The position numbers and the translations under genes are program-made. A stretch of 9,848 bases of DNA from Planctomycetaceae bacterium. GTDB taxonomy: Bacteria; Planctomycetota; Planctomycetia; Pirellulales; Thermoguttaceae. The stretch covers positions 1 to 9,848 of the forward strand of contig JAIRPZ010000097.1 in assembly GCA_031256755.1 (NCBI GenBank). The letters are read 5' to 3'. Shown here piece after piece: positions 1-6,293 of the stretch (position 1 is its first letter; each line of letters starts with the position of its first letter). Below the pieces are notes generated by a model. That model had not been told where the DNA came from, did not search any database, and saw nothing but the letters and a program-made list of their open reading frames with translations.

Positions 1-1
1 G

Positions 2-664
2 GAAGCAGTTAACTGGTTCCGCAAAGCAGCAGAACAATGCGATGACAATTTGCAGTGCTTATTGGGAATTGCGTTGTTTGAAGGTTGGGGTGGTTTGAAC
101 AAAGACGAAGTGGAAGCAGTCAAATGGTTCCGCAAAGCAGCCGAGCAGGGTAATGCCGGGGGGCAGGTACGGTTTGGGATAGCGTTGTTTGAAGGTTCGG
201 GCGGTTTGAGCAAAAACGCAGTGGAAGCCGTCAAATGGTTTCGTAAAGCAGCAGAGCAGGGAAATGCTGGCGGGCAGATATGCCTTGGGTTTGCGTTGTT
301 TGAAGGTTTGGGCGGTTTGAGCAAAAACACAGAGGAAGCCGTCAAATGGTTTCATAAAGCAGCAGAGCAACGCAATGTCGATTGGCAATGGTTGCTTGGG
401 CTTATGTTTTTTGAAGGTTTTGGCGGTTTGAGCAAAAACATAGAGGAAGCAGTCAAATGGTTCCGTAAAGCAGCCGAACAAGGCAGTGCTGGGGGGCAGG
501 TATCTCTTGGCGACGCGTTTTTTGTGGGTTGGGGTGGTTTGAGCAAAAACACAGAGGAAGCAGTCAAATGGTACCACAAAGCAGCCGAACAGGGGGATAC
601 CGATGGACAATGGCAACTTGGAGAGTGTTATTGTAAAGGCTATGGCTTACGGAAAGACGAAAAG
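2..664 (+). repeat. 111-bp tandem repeats encoding Sel1 units
   Basis: The DNA itself is repetitive. Units begin at 2, 113, 224, 335 and 446 (each 111 bp) and at 557 (108 bp), with a further, diverging start at 665. The segments encoding EAVKWFRKAAEQ and GGLSKN are almost identical at nucleotide level, while the middle of each unit (codons about 13-25) varies. This indicates fairly recent duplication and a locus open to copy-number change by recombination or slippage. Confidence 0.9.
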
Positions 665-1153
665 GAAGCCATCGAATGGTTCCGTAAATCCGCAAAACAG
701 GGCGATAAAACCAAAAACACAGATCGTTTATTTCGTATGTTTGAATTTGGACTTTCTACTTCGTTGCCTTCTCTCTTTCCGCAGACTTCCGTTGACAGGC
801 AAAAAGTTAAACTACTTGTTGAAGAAGGAGGAGCCAACATTAACGTGATAGATGTAAACGGCAATACTATTCTGCATCAATTAGTCATGCATACCGAAGA
901 CCATGATACGATTGTATTTTGGTTGTCTCTGAACCCCGACGTAGATATTGCCAATAAAGACGGCGATACGCCTCTTCATATTACGGTCCGCAAGCATTGG
1001 AAAACCGGTATTATTCGGTTATTGTGTAAAATGAGTACGAGCCAAAAAAGCGTTTATGAAACGAACAATGCGGGACAAACTCCACTGGATATTGCAAAAC
1101 AGCGGACATTCAGCAGCGGCAAAATACAGAAGATATTACAGGCGGGGAGCTAA
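2..1153 (+). CDS. Sel1-repeat/ankyrin-repeat protein, 5' end outside window
   Basis: The reading frame is open from base 2, which already encodes a Sel1 motif (EAVNWFRKAAEQ), so the true start lies upstream; a TTG at 50 is only an internal codon. The visible 383 residues fall into two parts. Residues 1 to about 240 are six to seven Sel1-like repeats of 36-37 residues with the pattern EAVKWFRKAAEQG, LG, FEG-GGLSKN, which form alpha-alpha hairpins of a TPR-like solenoid. Residues about 264-380 carry ankyrin-type motifs (GNTILHQLV, DGDTPLHITV, AGQTPLDIAK). Both modules are protein-protein interaction scaffolds, and no catalytic domain is visible. Location in the cell cannot be told because the N-terminus is missing. 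The stop lies 26 bp from the stop of the convergent metalloprotease gene. The domain calls are firm; the partner and pathway are unknown. Confidence 0.9.
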   Translation, partial: EAVNWFRKAAEQCDDNLQCLLGIALFEGWGGLNKDEVEAVKWFRKAAEQGNAGGQVRFGIALFEGSGGLSKNAVEAVKWFRKAAEQGNAGGQICLGFALFEGLGGLSKNTEEAVKWFHKAAEQRNVDWQWLLGLMFFEGFGGLSKNIEEAVKWFRKAAEQGSAGGQVSLGDAFFVGWGGLSKNTEEAVKWYHKAAEQGDTDGQWQLGECYCKGYGLRKDEKEAIEWFRKSAKQGDKTKNTDRLFRMFEFGLSTSLPSLFPQTSVDRQKVKLLVEEGGANINVIDVNGNTILHQLVMHTEDHDTIVFWLSLNPDVDIANKDGDTPLHITVRKHWKTGIIRLLCKMSTSQKSVYETNNAGQTPLDIAKQRTFSSGKIQKILQAGS

Positions 1154-1179
1154 TACGGATCATGATAGAATATTCCGCC

Positions 1180-3417
1180 TTACAGCCGGAAATTAAACGT
1201 TTCATTAAATAATGTCCAGAGCCGGTAGCCGAGCGTTTGGTTATCCGTATGAATCTTGGCAATGCCCGTCATGCCTGCCCGAATTGATAAATCGTCATTG
1301 TCCAGCAGCATCCGAACCCGGTAGTGCGCCCGGTTCGGCAGTTCCGAACCGTCCGGCTGCGATGAAGTCGGAATTTCGCCCCCCGCCCGCGTTGATAACT
1401 GCATCGGCAAAGATGTCACCGGCTGTTTTTCAATCTCTTCAATTTTGCCGAAATACGTCTTATCCGGGAATTCGTGCAGTTTTAATTCAGAACGCTGTTT
1501 TTGATACAAAAAAACGGTCTTCGATTGATCGACAATCAATGCCGCCTCCAGCCGCTTCGGATCGCCGATGCAGCAAACGAGCGTACCGGCTTCCAATGTT
1601 GCGCCGAGATTTTCCGGTTCGAGCGGCGTTCCGAACCACTCCGGCAATTGGTCGTCTGTTACCGGCTTGTGCGGCTTCCGCGGCGGCGAAACAATAATGC
1701 CCGATACCGGCGAGCGGAGAACAAGCGATGCCGCATCCTGACGCTTGTTTGCCAGCAATTCCAAAGAAGCCGCCAGCGATTGTTTGACAGGACCGATCCG
1801 CAATGCCGTTTCCGGTTTATAATTCTGCATGGCTTCCAACGCCTTCAATTCCTGCTGCAAGTCGCCGCACTTTCCTTCCAATTCGGTCAGTTCCATTTGC
1901 AGCGACGGATTTTCCAGCACCGCAAGGATTTGCAGCGGTTCAACGAACTGTCCCGGTACAACACAGATTTCACGCAGCATACAGCCCCCTTTGATGTCCG
2001 GGACAAATACCTGCCGGGTATCGGTCTGCCGCAGTTCCGTCATTGCCGGTGCAATCACCGTATGAGGCAGCGGATAAAACAGGATAAACGAAATCACGGC
2101 CGTTAAAATTGTTACAGAAAAATAAAAACGGATCAGTTTCACCTGATAAATCCTCCCCGGTATCCAGAAAAACTTGACAACTTTAATCATCGGCATCACC
2201 AACAAACTGAACAGCGACATGACCGCAACAGCATGTCCGAGTATCTTCAAATCGTACTGCTTGAAAAAAGCATAGAGAAAAAAAAGGATCGATGCGGTAA
2301 TCACCCAGCGGTAGAAAAAAGCACCTATCGAATAAAGAGCGAACCAGATTTGATTCTGTTTCGGTAAAAAAGGGTCTTTTTGCGGTTTAATGCCAAGCAG
2401 TATCTGCGAGCATTGTCGCGTCAGAATCTTCGATGCTTTCTGCCGGAGATTCGGAATTTCAAGGTAATCGGACAGCATATAATAACCGTCATAGCGCAGC
2501 AGCGGATTGATGTTGAAAAGAATCGTGCTGACGGAAGAAACGAACATGATATTCAGCGCAAGGTAATGAAGCAAGCCCGGCACAGAGAACCACCAGATAA
2601 ATGTACAAAAAGCCGCCAGCGTACATTCCGATGCCATACCGGCGGCGGCAATCGCTATCCGGTGCCATTTATTCGGCAGCAGCCACGCATCGGAAATGTT
2701 AACGTATAAACATGGTGTCAGCACGAGAATCATTACGCCCATTTCATGGCATTCGCAGCGGAAATGTTTGGCGGTGAGACCGTGTCCGAATTCATGCAGG
2801 ATTTTCGTTGCGGCCAGTACCGCACTCAAACAGAGCAGATTGACCGGACTGAAAAAAGTATAAAACTCCGGCAGTTTCGACTGGAAGGTGTCGAATTGCA
2901 CAAGAATAAGCGTCAACGCCGCAAGACACAGGCAGAGGGCGGCAAAAAGGAAAAACGGATGAAAGACCATGCGGACAAGCGGATACAAAAAATTCAGCAT
3001 CCGGTCGGGATCGAATCCTTTGAATTTGATTGCCAGTACATTGGTGAATTTTTGCAGCAGTTCTTTCCGTTTCCGTTTTTTATTTCGTTTGAGCAGTTCT
3101 TCCCCCTGATTGGGAGCGGAAGCAATGATGAGACCGTTTTGGTGAAATTGTCCGAGCAGATGCTGTAATTCGTTGAGTTGGACTTGCTGCGGCGAAAAGT
3201 TTTTTTCAAAGGCGAGTTTGATGTCGTTGAGCGAATGATTTCCGTCAAAGAGTTGGAGCAGGGCGTATTCACCGTCTTCAAGCCGGAAAAACCGTCCGCC
3301 GATGGGATCGCGGAGCAGCCAGTAGATACGTCCGTGATAGAGTTGCCGCTCAACTGTCAGGTCGGTGCGGTACTTGACCGGCAGTTTTCGGGCGGTACTG
3401 GATACAAAATAGGACAT
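1180..3417 (-). CDS. PqqD-like / M50 site-2 metalloprotease / HlyD-type adaptor fusion protein
   Basis: A 745-residue polytopic membrane protein. Residues about 25-100 resemble the PqqD peptide-binding domain (RFFRLEDGEYALLQLFDG, then NGLII). Membrane helices begin near 148. The zinc site HEFGH is at 208-212, and the M50/S2P second motif NPLLRYDGYYML is at 304-315 with Asp310 as the likely third ligand, so the catalytic residues appear intact. A last helix at about 428-450 leads into a periplasmic HlyD-like part: a barrel-sandwich half, a coiled coil at about 503-530, and the return half (LRSPVSGIIVSP, 567-578). The overall layout matches proteins annotated as putative peptide zinc metalloprotease, related to YydH, which are common in planctomycetes. 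The likely role is processing or export of a peptide or a cell-envelope function; the substrate is unknown. The ATG at 3417 has no clear Shine-Dalgarno site. No companion HlyD or ABC gene is adjacent. Confidence 0.9.
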   Translation of the reverse strand: MSYFVSSTARKLPVKYRTDLTVERQLYHGRIYWLLRDPIGGRFFRLEDGEYALLQLFDGNHSLNDIKLAFEKNFSPQQVQLNELQHLLGQFHQNGLIIASAPNQGEELLKRNKKRKRKELLQKFTNVLAIKFKGFDPDRMLNFLYPLVRMVFHPFFLFAALCLCLAALTLILVQFDTFQSKLPEFYTFFSPVNLLCLSAVLAATKILHEFGHGLTAKHFRCECHEMGVMILVLTPCLYVNISDAWLLPNKWHRIAIAAAGMASECTLAAFCTFIWWFSVPGLLHYLALNIMFVSSVSTILFNINPLLRYDGYYMLSDYLEIPNLRQKASKILTRQCSQILLGIKPQKDPFLPKQNQIWFALYSIGAFFYRWVITASILFFLYAFFKQYDLKILGHAVAVMSLFSLLVMPMIKVVKFFWIPGRIYQVKLIRFYFSVTILTAVISFILFYPLPHTVIAPAMTELRQTDTRQVFVPDIKGGCMLREICVVPGQFVEPLQILAVLENPSLQMELTELEGKCGDLQQELKALEAMQNYKPETALRIGPVKQSLAASLELLANKRQDAASLVLRSPVSGIIVSPPRKPHKPVTDDQLPEWFGTPLEPENLGATLEAGTLVCCIGDPKRLEAALIVDQSKTVFLYQKQRSELKLHEFPDKTYFGKIEEIEKQPVTSLPMQLSTRAGGEIPTSSQPDGSELPNRAHYRVRMLLDNDDLSIRAGMTGIAKIHTDNQTLGYRLWTLFNETFNFRL

Positions 3418-3561
3418 AAAAAGATTTTAACATAAATTATTTTAATGGGAATTGTTCTTTTCTCTGTCCGGTTCTGATGTCCCGGCAACCATGTCTGAAA
3501 ATCAAAACGATGAAGAAGCGTTAAAAAGGTTCACTGAATATATTGTTCTGTTTCCGCGACA

Positions 3562-3939
3562 TTACCCGCTTTTTGCTGTCAATTTCATTGCGCCGTTTGC
3601 GAAATTGATAGGTATTGACGCAGGTAAATATTCCCCGTATGTATAGGACTCTAAACAACTAATATAGCCGTCAGAGATGTGCAGAATGAACCCAATCCCT
3701 GTTTCCATACCGGCAACCGGCATAACAACATCGCCTATGTGCAATGTATTCGTGTTCGCTATTTTTTTAACTTCGTTTGGGATACAAAAATGAGCATACC
3801 AACCGCATGTATCAACTTTCCGATTGATATTCTGCCGGTTATTATACTGCTCTCGAAATATAACGGCTTCGTTCAGCGGCATTGCTGTAAATATTTTGTT
3901 GATGACATAGGATTCTATTTTATCAAATTCGATATTCAT
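3562..3939 (-). CDS. Uncharacterised 125-aa protein with GFILHIxDG / LExYTYGE motif
   Basis: A small protein, probably cytosolic and without signal or membrane segments. The core at residues about 78-107 reads GIGFILHISDGYISCLESYTYGE. From memory this matches a widespread family of short uncharacterised bacterial proteins with the pattern GFxLxIxDGxxxxLEGxTYGExxP, preceded by a G-x-aromatic-x-x-F segment (here GWYAHFCIP). The function of that family is unknown to me. Some relatives occur beside toxin or effector genes, so an immunity-like role is possible but not shown here. The start ATG at 3939 lies 10 bp downstream of the TGA (3952-3950) ending the broken LamG gene, which suggests former co-transcription. 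The upstream GAAG is only a weak ribosome site. The gene is intact, and its motif conservation makes it more credible than the plus-strand frame over the same bases. Confidence 0.7.
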   Translation of the reverse strand: MNIEFDKIESYVINKIFTAMPLNEAVIFREQYNNRQNINRKVDTCGWYAHFCIPNEVKKIANTNTLHIGDVVMPVAGMETGIGFILHISDGYISCLESYTYGEYLPASIPINFANGAMKLTAKSG

Positions 3940-3949
3940 CGTGGTTTGT

Positions 3950-4287
3950 TCACTTCGTCCAGAATGTTCTAATCTTTACTCCATTTGTTGTTACATTACC
4001 TTTGACGATAATGCTTATGCCCTGTACACAATGGTCTCTGTCCATGCCGTCCGACAAACCATTGCGGCGTATAACCTTTGTTATTCACGTCGAGATTGGT
4101 AATCCCTTTCGGCGGAGCATAGGTTTTCGTATGTTTTAATTCGCCGTTAACATAGAGTTTCCACGTTGTTCCGTCATACGTGCCGGCAACGCTGTACGAA
4201 TTTTTCTTCCTGTTTTTGATCGTAGTAATATGAATACAGAAGGAAACCAAAACCGAAAACAATAACGGCAAAGAGAAAACAGAACAT
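3950..4287 (-). pseudogene. Broken LamG (concanavalin A-like lectin) domain gene, pieces in three frames
   Basis: Three minus-strand pieces line up end to end, each in a different frame. Piece A (4287 to about 4200) begins with ATG and encodes a membrane helix (MFCFLFAVIVFGFGFLLYS) followed by YYYDQKQEEK; its own frame stops at 4174. Piece B (about 4200 to 4035) encodes a clear LamG core, SVAGTYDGTTWKLYVNGE, then QWFVGRHGQ, and runs to a stop at 3996. Piece C (about 4040 to 3950) encodes VQGISIIVKGNVTTNGVKI and ends in TGA at 3952-3950. A complete LamG domain is about 150-200 residues and only its second half is present, so an internal deletion as well as two frameshifts is likely. The intact ancestor was probably a membrane-anchored carbohydrate- or protein-binding protein. 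The LamG call is good; the joining of A and C to B is inference. Confidence 0.6.
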
Positions 4288-4408
4288 TGTTATTGTTGGC
4301 AGGGGAGGAAATTACCGGAAAAACTGATTTTCCTGATTTTAACACTCTTCGGAAAATCCACAAGCAGGCGGCGGTTTCGCAATAGGGCTGTGTCCCAAAA
4401 TTTTGCTC

Positions 4409-4437
4409 TTGCCGCAAATCGTCATTTCCGTTAAAAT
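4409..4437 (+). promoter_or_regulatory. Sigma-70-like promoter for the serine protease gene
   Basis: TTGCCG at 4409-4414 and TAAAAT at 4432-4437 are separated by exactly 17 bp. They match the -35 and -10 consensus at 4 and 5 of 6 positions. Transcription would begin near 4444, giving a leader of about 60 nt that contains the hairpin at 4458-4481. Consensus matching only. Confidence 0.4.
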
Positions 4438-4457
4438 CCCCCCATTCGGATCGACAA

Positions 4458-4481
4458 CGGAAATTCAAGGATGAATTTCCG
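4458..4481 (+). promoter_or_regulatory. Perfect 9-bp hairpin in the protease leader
   Basis: CGGAAATTC (4458-4466) and GAATTTCCG (4473-4481) are perfect inverted repeats around the 6-nt loop AAGGAT. The element lies 6 nt before the Shine-Dalgarno sequence. It could stabilise the 5' end of the mRNA, tune ribosome access, or act at the DNA level as a dyad operator downstream of the proposed promoter. It lacks a following T-run, so it is not a terminator. Confidence 0.55.
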
Positions 4482-4487
4482 CAAAGC

Positions 4488-4494
4488 AAGGAGG
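4488..4494 (+). promoter_or_regulatory. Strong Shine-Dalgarno site (AAGGAGG)
   Basis: AAGGAGG lies 8 nt before the ATG at 4503 and fixes that start. It is the only full-strength ribosome site in the window; the other genes have weak or no such site, so this gene may be translated at a higher level. Confidence 0.85.
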
Positions 4495-4502
4495 CTTATT
4501 TT

Positions 4503-5708
4503 ATGCTGGGATTGCAGACGTTATTATCGCCGCTTTTTTTGACCGTTGCCGCCGTTTCTGCGCCGGCAGCCGTTCCGCAGCCGTCCGCCGTCTCTCCGCT
4601 TGTGTTGTCGTCCGTAAAACTTCGGGTTGATACCGACCACGCTCATTCCTGGGGAACCGGTACGATCATTGACACCCGGCAGGGAGAAGCCCTCATCTTA
4701 ACATGCGGGCATATTTTCCGCGGCTGCAAAGGGAAAGAAAATATCGAAGTCCATCTTTTCGGTGAAAATTCGACCGTAAAAGTATGGGGAACCTGTCTCT
4801 ATTATGACTTGGAAATTGATCTGGCTCTAGTTGCTGTCCGACCGCCTTGCCCCCTGCGTGCGCTGCCCGTTGCACCGGCTTCCTGTACTATTCAGCCCTC
4901 GCAGCAGGTTTTTAGCGTGGGATGCGATCACGGAGGAAATCCGAGCGTCAAGACCCATCAGATATTATCCACAGATCGAATCGGAACTCCCAAAGAAAAT
5001 CAGTTGCCGTTTCATTACATTCAGGTTGCCGGTGCGCCGGTCAGCGGAAGAAGCGGCGGCGGACTTTTTAATGCCGAGGGCTTTTTGATCGGCGTTTGCA
5101 ATACGGCTGATCCGGTTGAAAATGACGGACATTTTGTCCCGGCTCATGTCATCCGCCACGTGCTGGATAAGAAAAACCTTTCGGATGTCCATACGAAACC
5201 GTCTCTCCTTTGCTCTTCTGCGCCTTCGCCGCAGACCGCTGTTCCGCCGAACACGCTGCCGAATATCGCTCCGCTGGAAAAATTGCCGGAAAGACCGCCG
5301 GTGACAGACGGTTTGGCAGCATTAACGCCGCTTGAACCGCTGCCGGACGCGCCAAAACCGGTACCGGCTGTGCCGCTGCCGAAATACAGAGAAAACGAAA
5401 ACGGCATAACCAGTAAAGAATCAGCAACGCTGGAAGAAATTAAACGGCGAAAACAAGACGGCGATGAAATTATTTTGATTGTAAGATCGCGCCGGAACCC
5501 GGAAATTCCGAGCGATGTGATTGTTCTCAATGGCACTTCGGAGCAATTTTTGGATTCACTTGTCCGAAATCCGCAGCCGAACCGGACGGATTCCTATAAC
5601 CCTGTGATTTTTTCGTCTCACGAAACCGAACCCATGCCGAAACGGATTGCCGACCAAACACCGCCGTCCGCCGGTCAACAGCCGGTTTCATTCCCAGTGT
5701 CTCATTAA
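4503..5708 (+). CDS. Secreted trypsin-like serine protease with proline-rich linker and C-terminal domain
   Basis: A 401-residue protein. Residues 1 to about 20 are hydrophobic and end in AVSA-PAA, like a signal peptide, though the N-terminus lacks the usual basic residues. The protease domain covers about 37-225, with a likely catalytic triad of His70 (LTCGHIF), Asp106 (YDLEIDLALV) and Ser184 (SGRSGGGLF); GTGTII and GVCNTA fit the chymotrypsin/DegP fold. No PDZ domain follows. Residues about 238-297 are a Pro-rich linker, and about 300-355 form a small domain (ESATLEEIKRRKQDGDEIILIV, DVIVLNGTSEQFLDSL) that I do not recognise. Expected location is the periplasm or outside the cell. The gene stands alone, diverging from the broken LamG gene, with its own promoter-like pair, leader hairpin and strong ribosome site. 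The substrate is unknown. Confidence 0.88.
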   Translation: MLGLQTLLSPLFLTVAAVSAPAAVPQPSAVSPLVLSSVKLRVDTDHAHSWGTGTIIDTRQGEALILTCGHIFRGCKGKENIEVHLFGENSTVKVWGTCLYYDLEIDLALVAVRPPCPLRALPVAPASCTIQPSQQVFSVGCDHGGNPSVKTHQILSTDRIGTPKENQLPFHYIQVAGAPVSGRSGGGLFNAEGFLIGVCNTADPVENDGHFVPAHVIRHVLDKKNLSDVHTKPSLLCSSAPSPQTAVPPNTLPNIAPLEKLPERPPVTDGLAALTPLEPLPDAPKPVPAVPLPKYRENENGITSKESATLEEIKRRKQDGDEIILIVRSRRNPEIPSDVIVLNGTSEQFLDSLVRNPQPNRTDSYNPVIFSSHETEPMPKRIADQTPPSAGQQPVSFPVSH

Positions 5709-5771
5709 ATCCGGCACTGTACACAATTTAGCACAATTCCGCAACGCCGCTTGCACTCCCTAAAAAATGTG

Positions 5772-5817
5772 TTAAAATAATGCACATGTGCTGTTTTAAT
5801 ACATTAAAATAATACAC
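5772..5817. repeat. AT-rich dyad and direct-repeat element
   Basis: TTAAAATAATGCAC (5772-5785) recurs as TTAAAATAATACAC (5804-5817), starts 32 bp apart, about three helical turns. Around the perfect palindrome GCACATGTGC (5782-5791) the flanks TTAAAA and TTTTAA extend the symmetry to 5772-5799. A second inverted repeat, TTTTAAT-AC-ATTAAAA, covers 5794-5809. Such nested symmetry looks like a protein-binding site or promoter zone. TTGCAC (5751-5756) with TAAAAT (5773-5778) is a weak promoter match. The remainder of 5709-5986 is AT-rich and shows no convincing gene. Confidence 0.5.
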
Positions 5818-5986
5818 TTTTTGGAAGCACATTTTCCTTCATTGTTTCTCCGATTTGCGGTCTGCATCAGCGATTTGTTATAAACTCTTTAATACAAAGA
5901 ATTTACGATTTTAACAAAAAAAGTGTAAAAATTGGCATTTTTATTGCTGTATAAGAATACAAAAGCCGATAGATAGGTTTAAGCAA

Positions 5987-6046
5987 ATGAAAAAAACGGA
6001 CAAGTATAAACGCAAAGGGCATAAAAGTAAAAACGTAAAAAAATAA
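5987..6046 (+). CDS. Possible 19-residue lysine-rich peptide
   Basis: An ATG frame encodes MKKTDKYKRKGHKSKNVKK, with nine lysines, one arginine and one histidine against a single acidic residue. A weak AGG lies 9 nt before the ATG. The frame sits in an AT-rich tract where AAA codons arise by chance, so composition alone could explain it. In its favour, the peptide ends just before a GC-richer structured segment and an intrinsic terminator, as expected of a short transcript. If translated it would bind nucleic acid or membranes. It does not match bL36, bTHX or other tiny ribosomal proteins that I can recall. Confidence 0.3.
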   Translation: MKKTDKYKRKGHKSKNVKK

Positions 6047-6116
6047 GAGACAGCCGCAGGGCTTAACAGAAACAGGTTGTTGGTCCCGGTGCAGTGAGAG
6101 GCATCGGGAGTGGGAG
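6047..6116 (+). ncRNA. Possible structured RNA or 3' UTR before the terminator
   Basis: The sequence changes abruptly from A-rich to GC-rich after 6046. CCCGGTGC (6085-6092) pairs with GCATCGGG (6101-6108) in an 8-bp stem with one G-U pair and an 8-nt loop. AGCC-GCAG-GGCT forms a small stem just after 6050. With the adjacent terminator this would be the 3' half of a transcript starting near 5890 (TTGCGG at 5855-5860 and TATAAA at 5879-5884, 18 bp apart, is a possible promoter). It does not match SRP RNA, 6S RNA, tmRNA or RNase P as I know them. Confidence 0.3.
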
Positions 6117-6148
6117 GGAGGAGACCGCAAGGTCTCCTCCTGTTTTTT
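6117..6148 (+). terminator. Strong intrinsic terminator
   Basis: GGAGGAGACC (6117-6126) and GGTCTCCTCC (6131-6140) form a perfect 10-bp stem closed by a GCAA tetraloop and followed by TGTTTTTT. There is no T-run on the minus-strand side, so it acts on plus-strand transcripts. The protease stop is more than 400 bp upstream, so it more likely ends the short unit at 5890-6116, and it isolates the HEAT-DUF1080 gene from read-through. Confidence 0.9.
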
Positions 6149-6188
6149 ATCTTGTCTGTTTTTATTTTGTTTTTTATCTGCTTTTCCT

Positions 6189-6202
6189 GTACCGGACGGT
6201 AC
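6189..6202. promoter_or_regulatory. Perfect inverted repeat GTACCG-GA-CGGTAC
   Basis: Two perfect 6-bp arms are separated by GA, about 90 bp before the HEAT-DUF1080 start. It may be an operator for that gene. I found no convincing -35/-10 pair in 6203-6293, although TTGATT at 6238 and TATCCT at 6276 are weak candidates. A short palindrome can occur by chance. Confidence 0.25.
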
Positions 6203-6293
6203 GCCCGCCCGCCGGCAGCGGACATTTCGGACTCTCTTGATTTTTATTTTTTTTCGGCAACAATTACGTATTCTGTATCCTTTAACAAACAAG

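Noticed and set aside
59..616. 185-aa minus-strand open frame opposite the Sel1 repeats
   Set aside because: It is a mirror of the 111-bp repeats: periodic Cys/Phe-rich text that depends on the codon usage of the Sel1 gene. The plus-strand frame has a clear known domain.
1173..1191. TTCCG...CGGAA short inverted repeat between the convergent Sel1 and M50 genes
   Set aside because: The stem is only 5 bp with a 9-nt loop and no T-run, too weak to call a terminator.
1501..3168. Several plus-strand frames of 100-200 codons opposite the metalloprotease gene
   Set aside because: They are rich in Arg/Gln and have no recognisable domains. The minus strand encodes an intact M50 protein over the whole stretch.
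3491..3646. Plus-strand frame beginning MSENQNDEEALKRFTEYI
   Set aside because: The first 20 or so codons look gene-like and could be a remnant N-terminus, but the frame then runs antisense into the conserved part of the 125-aa gene and has no ribosome site, so it is not supported as a gene.
4471..4542. 23-residue upstream frame (starting MNFRKARR) overlapping the protease start
   Set aside because: Its ATG lies inside the hairpin, has AAGG directly abutting rather than spaced, and the strong Shine-Dalgarno site is placed for the ATG at 4503. It is probably chance.
5144..5536. 130-aa minus-strand frame opposite the protease C-terminus
   Set aside because: It has Ser/Gly/Phe-rich shadow composition over the Pro-rich linker, with no start signal or domain.
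6047..6148. Possible SRP RNA, 6S RNA or tmRNA
   Set aside because: None of the conserved core motifs (SRP GGAAG tetraloop region, tmRNA tag ending in Ala-Ala, 6S bubble) is visible.
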